Position numbers and translations under genes: made by a program. Shown one piece after another: positions 8,037 through 16,841 of a stretch of DNA of 64,000 nt. Location: positions 186,001 through 250,000 of the forward strand of contig NZ_JAMYDU010000002.1 of NCBI RefSeq assembly GCF_024138395.1, read 5' to 3'. How positions within the stretch are numbered: the first letter of the stretch is position 1; every line of letters begins with the position of its first letter. Below the pieces are notes generated by a model. The model saw only the letters and a program-made list of their open reading frames with translations. It searched no databases and was not told where the DNA came from. The DNA comes from Pseudomonas mandelii. GTDB lineage: Bacteria > Pseudomonadota > Gammaproteobacteria > Pseudomonadales > Pseudomonadaceae.

Positions 8037-9335
8037 ATGACCACAGCGCCCTCGAGCATCGCGCAGCCCACCCAATCCGCACGTCCGCTGACCCGCAACG
8101 ACTACAAGACGTTATCGCTGTCTGCCCTGGGCGGCGCGCTGGAGTTTTACGACTTCATCATTTTCGTTTTCTTCGCCACGGTGGTCGGCAAACTGTTCTT
8201 CCCCGCTGACATGCCCGAGTGGCTGCGCCTGATGCAGACGTTCGGCATCTTCGCCGCTGGCTACCTGGCGCGCCCGTTGGGCGGCATTGTCATGGCGCAC
8301 TTCGGTGATCTGCTGGGGCGCAAGAAGATGTTCACCTTGAGCATTTTCATGATGGCCGTGCCGACCCTGATCATGGGCTTGCTGCCGACTTATGCGCAGA
8401 TTGGCATGTGGGCGCCGATCCTGTTGCTGCTGATGCGTGTGATCCAGGGCGCGGCAATTGGCGGTGAAGTGCCTGGGGCCTGGGTATTCGTTTCCGAACA
8501 CGTGCCGCAGCGGCACATCGGTTATGCCTGCGGCACGCTGACCTGTGGTCTGACCGCCGGTATTCTTTTAGGCTCCTTGGTCGCTACCGCAATCAACAGC
8601 ATTTACACGCCGGTGGAAGTGTCGGATTACGCCTGGCGGATCCCGTTCCTGCTGGGCGGCGTGTTTGGCCTGTTCTCGGTCTACCTGCGCCGCTGGCTCC
8701 ACGAAACCCCGGTGTTTGCCGAACTGCAACTGCGCAAAGCGCTGGCCGAAGAAGTGCCGTTGCGCGCCGTGTTGCGCGACCATCGCGGTGCGATCCTGAT
8801 TTCCATGCTGCTGACCTGGCTGCTGTCCGCCGGCATCATTGTGATCATTCTCATGACCCCGACCGTGCTGCAGACCGTCTATCACTTCTCGCCGACTACC
8901 GCATTGCAGGCCAACAGTCTGGCGATCGTGTTCCTGAGCCTGGGCTGTGTGGCCTCTGGTGTATTGGCTGACCGCTTCGGCGCCGGTCGGATATTCGTGT
9001 TCGGTAGTACCGCGCTGCTGATCAGTTCGTGGACGTTCTATCACAGCCTGTTCAATCATCCCGACTGGCTGTTCCCGATGTATGCGCTGACCGGTTTGTT
9101 GGTCGGAACCATCGGTGCGGTGCCGTATGTAATGGTCAAAGCCTTCCCGGCGGTGGTGCGTTTTAGCGGGTTGTCGTTTTCCTACAACCTGGCTTACGCG
9201 ATTTTCGGTGGCCTGACGCCGATGGTAGTGACGTTGCTCTTGAAGGAAAGCCCGATGGGGCCTGCCTATTATGTGGCGATCATTTGTGGGGTCGGGATTG
9301 TGGTGGGTGGATATCTCTGGAAGAAGGGGCGCTAG
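8037..9335 (+). CDS. MFS transporter, metabolite:H+ symporter type
   Basis: Inner-membrane carrier of 432 residues with twelve predicted helices. The loop between helices 2 and 3 carries the MFS signature as GDLLGRKKMF, and LGGALEFYDFIIF in helix 1 and MRVIQGAAIGGE resemble the metabolite:H+ symporter (MHS) branch that moves citrate, shikimate, proline or related acids. The substrate is not predictable. The start at 8037 (MTTAPSSIAQ) follows AGAGAAG; the ORF extends further upstream without a good site. It stands alone, followed by a REP pair. Confidence 0.88.
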   Translation: MTTAPSSIAQPTQSARPLTRNDYKTLSLSALGGALEFYDFIIFVFFATVVGKLFFPADMPEWLRLMQTFGIFAAGYLARPLGGIVMAHFGDLLGRKKMFTLSIFMMAVPTLIMGLLPTYAQIGMWAPILLLLMRVIQGAAIGGEVPGAWVFVSEHVPQRHIGYACGTLTCGLTAGILLGSLVATAINSIYTPVEVSDYAWRIPFLLGGVFGLFSVYLRRWLHETPVFAELQLRKALAEEVPLRAVLRDHRGAILISMLLTWLLSAGIIVIILMTPTVLQTVYHFSPTTALQANSLAIVFLSLGCVASGVLADRFGAGRIFVFGSTALLISSWTFYHSLFNHPDWLFPMYALTGLLVGTIGAVPYVMVKAFPAVVRFSGLSFSYNLAYAIFGGLTPMVVTLLLKESPMGPAYYVAIICGVGIVVGGYLWKKGR

Positions 9336-9364
9336 CCGACTTTTTGTCACGTCTGCACTGACGC

Positions 9365-9448
9365 CTTCGCGGGCAAGCCTCGCTCCTACGGGTCATGCGC
9401 TAATTTGCAATGATGCTAATCCTGTAGGAGCGAGGCTTGCCCGCGAAG
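9365..9448. repeat. Paired REP element (REPIN)
   Basis: CTTCGCGGGCAAGCCTCGCT (from 9365) and its inverse ending at 9448 form 25-base arms. The element lies between the MFS gene and the pstS promoter. Confidence 0.93.
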
Positions 9449-9489
9449 AACGATAACGCGGTCCGCCTGCGAAAAAACCAAATACTGGC

Positions 9490-9507
9490 CTTTCATCCAA
9501 TTGTCAT
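9490..9507 (+). promoter_or_regulatory. Pho box upstream of pstS
   Basis: CTTTCATCCAATTGTCAT matches the PhoB consensus CTGTCATNNNNCTGTCAY with two direct 7-mers spaced by 4 bases. It lies 78 bp before the pstS start. Confidence 0.75.
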
Positions 9508-9584
9508 ATTTCAGCCATAGAGTGTTCACACGGCCTGCTGATACTTGGCCCCGACTTAACACACCTATCTGCTAGGAGTAAGGC

Positions 9585-10583
9585 ATGAAACTGAAGCGTT
9601 TGATGGCGGCAATGACTTTTGTCGCTGCTGGCGTTGCGACTGCCAATGCGGTTGCCGCTGTTGACCCTGCTATCCCGAGCTACACCAAGACCACTGGTGT
9701 GTCGGGCAACCTGTCCAGCGTCGGCTCCGATACCCTGGCTAACCTCATGACCCTGTGGGCTGAGAACTACAAAAAAGAATACCCGAACGTAAACATCCAG
9801 ATTCAGGCTGCCGGTTCTTCCACCGCGCCACCTGCGCTGACTGAAGGCACCGCTAACCTGGGCCCGATGAGCCGCAAGATGAAGGACAACGAGCTGCAAG
9901 CCTTCGAAACCAAATACGGCTACAAGCCAACCGCTATTCCGGTTGCCGTGGACGCCTTGGCTGTCTTCGTACACAAAGACAACCCGATCCAGCACCTGAC
10001 CATGGAACAGGTCGACGCGATCTTCTCCTCGACGCGTCTGTGCGGTGGTAAGACCGACGTGAAAACCTGGGGCGACCTGGGTGTGACCGGCGACCTGGCC
10101 AACAAGCCGCTGCAACTGTTCGGTCGTAACTCGGTATCCGGCACTTATGGCTACTTCAAAGAAGAAGCCCTGTGCAAAGGCGACTACAAGCCAAACGTCA
10201 ACGAACAACCAGGTTCGGCTTCGGTCGTACAGTCGATCAGCTCCTCGCTGAACGGCGTTGGTTACTCGGGCATCGGCTACAAGACCGCCAGCGTGAAAAC
10301 CGTGGCCCTGGCCAAGAAAGGCAGCACCGAGTTCGTTGAAGACACCGAAGAAAACGCCCTGAACGGCAAGTATCCGCTGTCGCGTTTCCTCTACGTTTAC
10401 GTCAACAAGGCCCCGAACAAGCCTCTGGCTCCGCTGGAAGCCGAGTTCGTGAAACTGATTCTGTCCAAACAGGGTCAGGAAGTGGTTGTGAAAGACGGCT
10501 ACATCCCGCTGCCAGCCAAGGTTGCTGCCAAAGCACTGGCTGACCTGGGTCTGCAAGAAGGCGGCAACGTCGTAAAAAAGTAA
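9585..10583 (+). CDS. pstS: Phosphate-binding periplasmic protein
   Basis: High-affinity phosphate receptor of the Pst ABC importer, located in the periplasm. The 332-residue protein has a signal peptide (about residues 1-24, ending near ANAVAA) and phosphate-contact regions recognisable in [22 protein letters not shown] and [15 protein letters not shown]. It belongs to the large-PstS group that pairs with the long PstC and PstA permeases found in pseudomonads. The start is preceded by AGGAG. A Pho box at 9490-9507 points to PhoB control. A hairpin (10591-10611) and a REP pair follow before pstC. Confidence 0.96.
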   Translation: MKLKRLMAAMTFVAAGVATANAVAAVDPAIPSYTKTTGVSGNLSSVGSDTLANLMTLWAENYKKEYPNVNIQIQAAGSSTAPPALTEGTANLGPMSRKMKDNELQAFETKYGYKPTAIPVAVDALAVFVHKDNPIQHLTMEQVDAIFSSTRLCGGKTDVKTWGDLGVTGDLANKPLQLFGRNSVSGTYGYFKEEALCKGDYKPNVNEQPGSASVVQSISSSLNGVGYSGIGYKTASVKTVALAKKGSTEFVEDTEENALNGKYPLSRFLYVYVNKAPNKPLAPLEAEFVKLILSKQGQEVVVKDGYIPLPAKVAAKALADLGLQEGGNVVKK

Positions 10584-10590
10584 AACCCTA

Positions 10591-10611
10591 GGTCCGGGGT
10601 AAACCCGGACC
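10591..10611 (+). terminator. Hairpin downstream of pstS
   Basis: GGTCCGGG and CCCGGACC form a stem directly after pstS. There is no T-run, so it may stabilise the pstS message or only partly terminate it. Confidence 0.5.
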
Positions 10612-10614
10612 TGT

Positions 10615-10701
10615 GTAGGAGCGAGGCTTGCCCGCGAAGGGATCGCCGCGTTTTCAAGGGAGATCCGAGGCGATCCCTTCGCGAGCAAGCTTCGCTCCTA
10701 C
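10615..10701. repeat. Paired REP element (REPIN) between pstS and pstC
   Basis: GTAGGAGCGAGGCTTGCCCG (left) and the nearly inverse sequence ending GCTTCGCTCCTAC (right); the internal GGGATCGCC / GGCGATCCC also pairs, giving a long stem. Confidence 0.93.
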
Positions 10702-10795
10702 AAAGGCTCAGGGTTGCCACGATGGCAGCCCGGCCCTCCCAAATTTCCGATCCACTGCCAGTTCCCACGGGCGGCGGATTTGTTGCGTCACTGCA

Positions 10796-10813
10796 TTGTC
10801 ATCTTTCTGTCAT
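10796..10813 (+). promoter_or_regulatory. Pho box upstream of pstC
   Basis: TTGTCATCTTTCTGTCAT is a near-perfect Pho box (two TGTCAT units 11 bp apart), 22 bp before the pstC start. It indicates a second PhoB-dependent promoter inside the pst cluster. Confidence 0.85.
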
Positions 10814-10835
10814 ACAGGATCGCTAGGGTGTGCGC

Positions 10836-13118
10836 ATGACTGATCTGGCCAATTCCACCATGACTACAAATCCCCCCAAGCGAATTGACTTCAATACGCC
10901 TGAGCTGCACCGCAAGCGCCGCATTCGTGCGCTGAAGGATCGCCTGACCCGCTGGTACGTCCTCGTCGGCGGCCTTGCCGTTCTCGGCGCGATCACGTTG
11001 ATCTTCTTCTTCCTTGGTTATGTCGTCGCGCCCCTGTTCCAGGGTGCCGACCTGACCACCAAAGACGCCATCACGCCCGCCTGGATGCAAGATGCCGGCA
11101 AGCCGTTGATGATTTCCCTCGAAGAGCAGAACCAGGTCGCCATGCGGGTTTCCGACAAGGGCCAGGCATTGTTCTTTGATATCGACACTGGCGCCGAGCT
11201 GCGCCGCGTCGACCTGCCGATTCCGGCTGGCACCAGCGTGGCCTCCATCGGTGAAGATCAGCCTGGGCAGCCATTGGTGGCGGTAGGCTTGTCCAACGGC
11301 CAGGCGCTGGTGTTCCGTCACACCTATAAAGTCAGTTACCCGGAAGGCAAGAAAACCATCTCGCCGGCCATCGAATATCCGTACGGCGAAACACCCATTG
11401 TGCTGAACGAGGCGGGCGGTGCTCTGGAGCATGTCAGCCTCAACGCCAATGATTCGACCCTGCTGCTGGCCGGCTCTAGCGGTGCGCAGCTGCATGTCAT
11501 GTCGCTGACCAGCGAAGAAAACATGATGACCGGCGAAATCACCAGCGAGCAGAAGCGCATCGACCTGCCGCAAATGGCCGAGCCGGTGAAGAACATCTTC
11601 GTCGACCCGCGTCAGCAGTGGCTGTACGTAGTCAACGGCCGTGCTCAGGCCGACGTTTTCAGCCTGCGCGACAAGAGTCTCAACGGTCGCTACAAGTTGC
11701 TTGAAAACGGCGATGCAGAAGTGACCGCCAGCACTCAATTGTTGGGCGGCATCTCGCTGATCGTCGGCGACTCCAAGGGCGGCCTCGCCCAGTGGTTCAT
11801 GGCTCGCGATCCGGATGGCGAACAACGCCTCAAGCAGATCCGTACCTTCCAGATGGGCACTACGCCGATCGTTGAAATCACCGCCGAAGAGCGCCGCAAA
11901 GGCTTCGTTGCCCTGGATGCATCTGGCAAGCTCGGCGTGTTCCACAGCACCGCTCACCGCACTTTGCTGGTGGACCAGGTGGTCGACGGCCAAGGCCTTT
12001 TCGGCATGTCGCCACGGGCCAACCGCGTGATCGTGGAGCAGGGCGGCAAGCTGCAACCGTTGCTGCTCGACAACCCGCACCCGGAAGTCTCGTGGAGCGC
12101 GTTGTGGAGCAAGGTCTGGTACGAGAACTACGACGAGCCTAAATACGTCTGGCAATCGACCGCCGCCAACACCGACTTCGAACCCAAGCTGAGCCTCTCG
12201 CCGCTGACCTTCGGTACCCTGAAAGCCGCGTTCTACGCCATGCTGCTGGCCGCGCCACTGGCCGTCGCCGCGGCGATCTACACCGCGTACTTCATGGCTC
12301 CGGGCATGCGCCGCAAGGTCAAGCCGGTGATCGAGCTGATGGAAGCGATGCCGACGGTGATCCTCGGCTTCTTCGCCGGCCTGTTCCTCGCACCTTATGT
12401 CGAAGGGCATTTGCCGGGCATCTTCAGCATGCTGATGCTCCTGCCGATCGGCATTCTGGTGGCGGGTTTCGTCTTCAGTCGCCTGCCTGAGTCCATCCGC
12501 CTGAAAGTGCCGGACGGCTGGGAAAGCGCGATTCTGATCCCGGTGATCATGTTTGTGGGCTGGCTGTCGCTGTACATGAGCCCGTACATGGAAACCTGGT
12601 TCTTCGGCGGCGACATGCGCATGTGGATTTCCCACGATCTGGGCATCACCTATGACCAGCGCAACGCTCTGGTGGTCGGTCTGGCCATGGGTTTCGCGGT
12701 CATTCCGAACATCTACTCCATCGCCGAAGATGCCGTGTTCAGTGTGCCTCGCGGCCTGACCCTGGGCTCCCTGGCCCTCGGTGCCACGCCTTGGCAGACC
12801 ATGACGCGCGTGGTGATCCTCACCGCCAGCCCGGGCATTTTCTCGGCGCTGATGATCGGCATGGGTCGTGCGGTCGGTGAAACCATGATCGTGCTAATGG
12901 CCACCGGTAACACCCCGGTCATGGAAATGAACCTGTTCGAAGGCCTGCGCACCTTGGCGGCCAACGTCGCAGTGGAAATGCCCGAATCGGAAGTCGGCGG
13001 CAGCCACTACCGCGTGCTGTTCCTCTCGGCGCTGGTGTTGCTGTTGTTCACCTTCGTCATGAACACCCTCGCGGAACTGATACGTCAGCGTCTGCGCAAG
13101 AAATACTCGTCGCTTTAA
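10836..13118 (+). CDS. pstC: Phosphate ABC transporter permease PstC, long form
   Basis: Inner-membrane channel subunit of the Pst phosphate importer. It has 760 residues, against about 300 for E. coli PstC. After one N-terminal helix (about 40-64) comes a roughly 390-residue segment on the predicted periplasmic side, then the usual six-helix permease core (about 461-750) with the EAA-type loop near LTLGSLALGATPWQT. The insertion carries repeated strands ending in short hydrophobic-G-x-L patterns (VSDKGQALFFD, LLLAGSSGAQLHV, LIVGDSKGGLAQW), suggesting a beta-propeller. I start at the ATG 10836 (AGGGTG upstream); GTG 10830 and ATG 10860 are alternatives. Confidence 0.93.
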   Translation: MTDLANSTMTTNPPKRIDFNTPELHRKRRIRALKDRLTRWYVLVGGLAVLGAITLIFFFLGYVVAPLFQGADLTTKDAITPAWMQDAGKPLMISLEEQNQVAMRVSDKGQALFFDIDTGAELRRVDLPIPAGTSVASIGEDQPGQPLVAVGLSNGQALVFRHTYKVSYPEGKKTISPAIEYPYGETPIVLNEAGGALEHVSLNANDSTLLLAGSSGAQLHVMSLTSEENMMTGEITSEQKRIDLPQMAEPVKNIFVDPRQQWLYVVNGRAQADVFSLRDKSLNGRYKLLENGDAEVTASTQLLGGISLIVGDSKGGLAQWFMARDPDGEQRLKQIRTFQMGTTPIVEITAEERRKGFVALDASGKLGVFHSTAHRTLLVDQVVDGQGLFGMSPRANRVIVEQGGKLQPLLLDNPHPEVSWSALWSKVWYENYDEPKYVWQSTAANTDFEPKLSLSPLTFGTLKAAFYAMLLAAPLAVAAAIYTAYFMAPGMRRKVKPVIELMEAMPTVILGFFAGLFLAPYVEGHLPGIFSMLMLLPIGILVAGFVFSRLPESIRLKVPDGWESAILIPVIMFVGWLSLYMSPYMETWFFGGDMRMWISHDLGITYDQRNALVVGLAMGFAVIPNIYSIAEDAVFSVPRGLTLGSLALGATPWQTMTRVVILTASPGIFSALMIGMGRAVGETMIVLMATGNTPVMEMNLFEGLRTLAANVAVEMPESEVGGSHYRVLFLSALVLLLFTFVMNTLAELIRQRLRKKYSSL

Positions 13119-13133
13119 GAAAGGTAGAAGTCT

Positions 13134-14804
13134 GTGAAACAGAACTCCCTGAATGGATGGTTCAAGAGCGGCGCCCCCGGCGTCTGGATCAGCGGTGGCG
13201 CGGTGTCCATTGCGGTCATCATGACCATTGGCCTGCTGGCGGTGATTGCCGTGCGCGGTCTGGGTCACTTCTGGCCGGCGGACCTGATCCACGCCAGTTA
13301 CAACGTGCCTGGCCAAGCCAACCACCTCGTCATCGGCGAAGTGGTGCAGAAGGAAGAAGTGCCACGCGAGCGCCTGAAAAGCGCTGGCCTGCCGGTGCCC
13401 GATCAGGGCCCGGAGTTCATGACGCGCGAGCTGATCAAGGTCGGCAACCGTGATCTGAACGGCACTGACTTCACGTGGATTGTCGGCGAGTGGCTAACTA
13501 ACCAAACGACCCCGCCTGAGCTGATGGCTGTCGAGCGTCGCGAGTGGGGCAACTTCTACGGCTACCTGGTCAACGTCAAACAGGACGGCAAGGTCATTGC
13601 TGAAGGCGAGGCCGCATGGCCTGAGTTGCAGGCGCGCGTGGAACGCGTCAACCAACTCGCCGCACAGCTCAAGACCCTGGAAAAGGTCGACATCGGCGCG
13701 ATCAACGCAGGGCTCGAACGTGTGCGTCTGCACGGTCGCAAACTGGAGCTGGACGGCCGTCTCGACGCTGCCGCACAAGCGGACCTGGAGTCCGAGCGCG
13801 CCGAGTTGAATGCCCGTTATCAGGAAATCGAAGCGCGTCTGAATGATCTGCACGCTCAGTTCAACCGCGACAGCCTGACCGCTCGCGACGCGAACGGTAA
13901 AGAAGTCGAGATCGGCATCGGTAAAGTGGTTCACGCTTACCAACCGAACGCCATGGGCACCATCACCAAGATCGGCTTCTACTTCAGCAAGGTCTGGGAA
14001 TTCCTCAGTGATGACCCGCGTGAAGCCAACACCGAAGGCGGGATTTTCCCGGCGATTTTCGGCACCGTGATGATGACGTTGATCATGGCAATGATCGTGA
14101 CGCCATTCGGCGTGCTGGCGGCGGTTTACCTGCGTGAATATGCGCGGCAAGGGCCGATGACCCGGCTGATCCGCATCGCGGTGAACAACCTGGCGGGTGT
14201 TCCGGCCATCGTTTACGGCGTGTTCGGTCTGGGCTTCTTTGTTTATGTGCTCGGCGGTTCGGTCGACCGGTTGTTCTTCCCTGAAGCACTGCCGGCACCG
14301 ACCTTCGGTACGCCGGGCCTGCTCTGGGCGTCGCTGACCCTGGCGCTACTGGCGGTGCCAGTGGTGATCGTGGCCACCGAAGAAGGCCTGGCGCGGATTC
14401 CTCGCACCGTTCGCGAAGGCTCGCTGGCCCTTGGCGCGACCAAGGCTGAAACTTTATGGAAGATCGTGCTGCCAATGGCCAGCCCGGCGATGATGACCGG
14501 CATGATCCTCGCCGTGGCCCGTGCCGCCGGTGAAGTGGCGCCGTTGATGCTGGTGGGCGTGGTGAAACTGGCGCCGTCGCTGCCGCTGGATGGCAACTAC
14601 CCGTACTTGCACCTGGACCAGAAGATCATGCACTTGGGCTTCCACATTTATGACGTCGGCTTCCAGAGTCCGAACGTCGAAGCCGCGCGGCCGCTGGTGT
14701 ACGCCACTGCATTGCTGCTGGTACTGGTGATTGCCACGTTGAACCTGTCGGCCGTTTATATCCGTAACCATCTGCGCGAAAAATACAAAGCACTGGATAG
14801 CTAA
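13134..14804 (+). CDS. pstA: Phosphate ABC transporter permease PstA, long form
   Basis: Second channel subunit of the Pst importer, 556 residues against about 300 in E. coli. One N-terminal helix (about 20-42) precedes a predicted periplasmic region of about 250 residues, which includes a charged coiled coil (about residues 160-250, heptad-like ELQARVERVNQLAAQL and ERAELNARYQEIEARL). The permease core with the EAA loop (VREGSLALGATKAETLWKIVLP, in part) follows. It starts at GTG 13134, 15 nt after pstC, with AGGTAGAAG upstream. A REP pair separates it from pstB. Confidence 0.93.
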   Translation: MKQNSLNGWFKSGAPGVWISGGAVSIAVIMTIGLLAVIAVRGLGHFWPADLIHASYNVPGQANHLVIGEVVQKEEVPRERLKSAGLPVPDQGPEFMTRELIKVGNRDLNGTDFTWIVGEWLTNQTTPPELMAVERREWGNFYGYLVNVKQDGKVIAEGEAAWPELQARVERVNQLAAQLKTLEKVDIGAINAGLERVRLHGRKLELDGRLDAAAQADLESERAELNARYQEIEARLNDLHAQFNRDSLTARDANGKEVEIGIGKVVHAYQPNAMGTITKIGFYFSKVWEFLSDDPREANTEGGIFPAIFGTVMMTLIMAMIVTPFGVLAAVYLREYARQGPMTRLIRIAVNNLAGVPAIVYGVFGLGFFVYVLGGSVDRLFFPEALPAPTFGTPGLLWASLTLALLAVPVVIVATEEGLARIPRTVREGSLALGATKAETLWKIVLPMASPAMMTGMILAVARAAGEVAPLMLVGVVKLAPSLPLDGNYPYLHLDQKIMHLGFHIYDVGFQSPNVEAARPLVYATALLLVLVIATLNLSAVYIRNHLREKYKALDS

Positions 14805-14827
14805 GTTGATTGGTCGCCGCTGCCTCT

Positions 14828-14913
14828 TGTGGGAGCTGGCTTGCCTGCGATGCGAACGATGCGGTGTATCAGAGGCACCGCAGTGATGCCTCGCAGGCAA
14901 GCCAGCTCCCACA
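14828..14913. repeat. Paired REP element (REPIN) between pstA and pstB
   Basis: TGTGGGAGCTGGCTTGCCTGCGA and its inverse, with GATGCGG / CCGCAGTGATG-like inner pairing. Located inside the pst operon. Confidence 0.93.
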
Positions 14914-15009
14914 GGGACCGGCGCCAGACAGAGATTTTGAGTAAGCCGCCGGCCCGAATACCAAGCCAGCGGTTCAACGAACCGAATTTGTTAGCACAGG
15001 GAGCCTCCC

Positions 15010-15843
15010 ATGCAGCACGAAGCACACACTCACGGCATCAACATGTCGGCCCTGGGCCGCGACAAACAGAGCCTGAGCCTCGAGCAGGAAACCGTGGCCA
15101 TCGAAGTGCCGGGCCTTAATCTGTTCTACGGCGACAAACAAGCGCTGTTCGACGTCAGCATGAACATCCCGAAACAGCGCGTGACCGCCTTCATCGGCCC
15201 GTCCGGCTGCGGCAAATCCACGCTGCTGCGCACCTTCAACCGCATGAACGACCTGGTGGACGGCTGTCGCGTCGACGGCGAGATCAACCTCTACGGCAAC
15301 AACATCTACCGCAAGGGCGAGGACGTAGCCGAGCTGCGTCGTCGCGTCGGCATGGTGTTCCAGAAGCCTAACCCGTTCCCGAAAACCATCTACGAGAACG
15401 TGGTTTACGGCCTGCGCATTCAGGGCATAAACAAGAAGCGCGTGCTGGACGAAGCGGTCGAGTGGGCATTGAAAGGCGCGGCGCTGTGGGAGGAAGTCAA
15501 AGACCGTTTGCACGAGTCGGCGCTCGGCTTGTCCGGTGGTCAGCAGCAACGTCTGGTGATTGCCCGCACTATCGCCGTGGAGCCGGAAGTCCTGCTGCTC
15601 GACGAACCGTGCTCGGCACTCGACCCGATCTCCACGCTGAAAGTCGAAGAGCTGATCTACGAACTGAAATCCAAATTCACCATTGTTATCGTGACCCACA
15701 ACATGCAACAGGCCGCGCGGGTTTCCGACTACACGGCGTTCATGTACATGGGCAAACTGGTGGAATTCGGCGACACCGATACCCTGTTCACCAATCCGGC
15801 GAAGAAGCAGACCGAAGACTACATCACCGGTCGTTACGGCTAG
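15010..15843 (+). CDS. pstB: Phosphate import ATP-binding protein
   Basis: Cytoplasmic ATPase that powers the Pst importer and takes part in signalling to PhoR. The 277 residues hold Walker [10 protein letters not shown] (63-71), the Q-loop FQKPNPFP, the ABC signature LSGGQQQR (about 174-181), Walker B VLLLDEP (about 197-203) and the H-loop VTHNMQQ. An N-terminal extension of about 30 residues precedes the ABC domain, as in other pseudomonads. Upstream lie GGGAGCCTCCC and a REP pair. phoU follows 71 nt downstream. Confidence 0.97.
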   Translation: MQHEAHTHGINMSALGRDKQSLSLEQETVAIEVPGLNLFYGDKQALFDVSMNIPKQRVTAFIGPSGCGKSTLLRTFNRMNDLVDGCRVDGEINLYGNNIYRKGEDVAELRRRVGMVFQKPNPFPKTIYENVVYGLRIQGINKKRVLDEAVEWALKGAALWEEVKDRLHESALGLSGGQQQRLVIARTIAVEPEVLLLDEPCSALDPISTLKVEELIYELKSKFTIVIVTHNMQQAARVSDYTAFMYMGKLVEFGDTDTLFTNPAKKQTEDYITGRYG

Positions 15844-15914
15844 GAAGCCGCGGTTGTTCACTGAACTGACGCTGCGGTCCACCGCACCTTACCGGACGCT
15901 CCAAGGACGCCAAC

Positions 15915-16676
15915 ATGATTAGTAAAGAAGGCCTTACCCATCACATCTCCGCGCAGTTCAACGCTGAGCTGGAGGAAGTCCGCAGCCACCTCCTGGCCAT
16001 GGGCGGGCTGGTGGAAAAGCAGGTCAACGACGCGGTGACCGCGCTGATCGAGGCCGACTCCGGTCTGGCCCAGCAGGTGCGCGAGATCGACGACCAGATC
16101 AACCAGATGGAACGTAACATCGACGAAGAATGCCTGCGCATTCTGGCTCGTCGTCAGCCGGCGGCGTCGGACTTGCGTTTGATCATCAGCATCTCCAAAT
16201 CGGTGATCGACCTCGAGCGTATCGGCGACGAAGCCACCAAGATCGCCCGTCGTGCCATTCAGTTGTGCGAAGAAGGCGAAGCACCGCGAGGTTATGTCGA
16301 GGTTCGCCACATTGGCGACCAGGTGCGCAACATGGTTCGCGATGCTTTGGACGCGTTTGCCCGCTTCGACGCCGACCTAGCGTTGTCGGTGGCGCAATAC
16401 GACAAGATCATCGACCGCGAATACAAGACCGCACTGCGCGAGCTGGCCACCTACATGATGGAAGACCCGCGCTCTATCTCGCGGGTCTTGAGCATTATCT
16501 GGGTGCTGCGTTCGCTGGAGCGAATCGGCGACCACGCGCGCAACATCTCCGAACTGGTGATTTACCTGGTGCGTGGCACCGACGTGCGTCATCTGGGCCT
16601 CAAGCGCATGAAAGAAGAAGTTGAAGGCACAAGTGCCGAAACCGCTAATGTTCCGGGTAAAGCTGACGATAAGTAA
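15915..16676 (+). CDS. phoU: Phosphate-signalling regulator PhoU
   Basis: Negative regulator of the Pho response that links the Pst transporter to PhoR in the cytoplasm. The 253 residues form two three-helix PhoU repeats with the metal-binding pattern E/DxxxD: the first includes SKSVIDLERIGDEATKIA, the second IIWVLRSLERIGDHARNI. It is the last gene of the pst operon and ends at a clear terminator (16689-16720). The acidic, Ala-rich C-terminal tail is unremarkable. Confidence 0.96.
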   Translation: MISKEGLTHHISAQFNAELEEVRSHLLAMGGLVEKQVNDAVTALIEADSGLAQQVREIDDQINQMERNIDEECLRILARRQPAASDLRLIISISKSVIDLERIGDEATKIARRAIQLCEEGEAPRGYVEVRHIGDQVRNMVRDALDAFARFDADLALSVAQYDKIIDREYKTALRELATYMMEDPRSISRVLSIIWVLRSLERIGDHARNISELVIYLVRGTDVRHLGLKRMKEEVEGTSAETANVPGKADDK

Positions 16677-16688
16677 GATTGCCCAAGA

Positions 16689-16720
16689 AAAGCGCCCGGC
16701 CTTTTGGCCGGGCGTTTTTG
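16689..16720 (+). terminator. Terminator of the pst-phoU operon
   Basis: CGCCCGGCC-TTTT-GGCCGGGCG followed by TTTTTG; a strong Rho-independent hairpin 12 nt after the phoU stop. Confidence 0.93.
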
Positions 16721-16841
16721 TGTGTGGTGATCGTCGTTAGAAGCAGCACCCGCGAACGAAAAGTCCCGGCGTGACTGAAGAGTTTTGGCAAAGTGCCATC
16801 AGCCAGCGTTATGCTTGCCGGGATTTTTAAAGGGGTGTTGG

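Noticed and set aside
10788..12635. 615-codon minus-strand open frame opposite pstC
   Set aside because: Antisense shadow of a clearly real pst gene.
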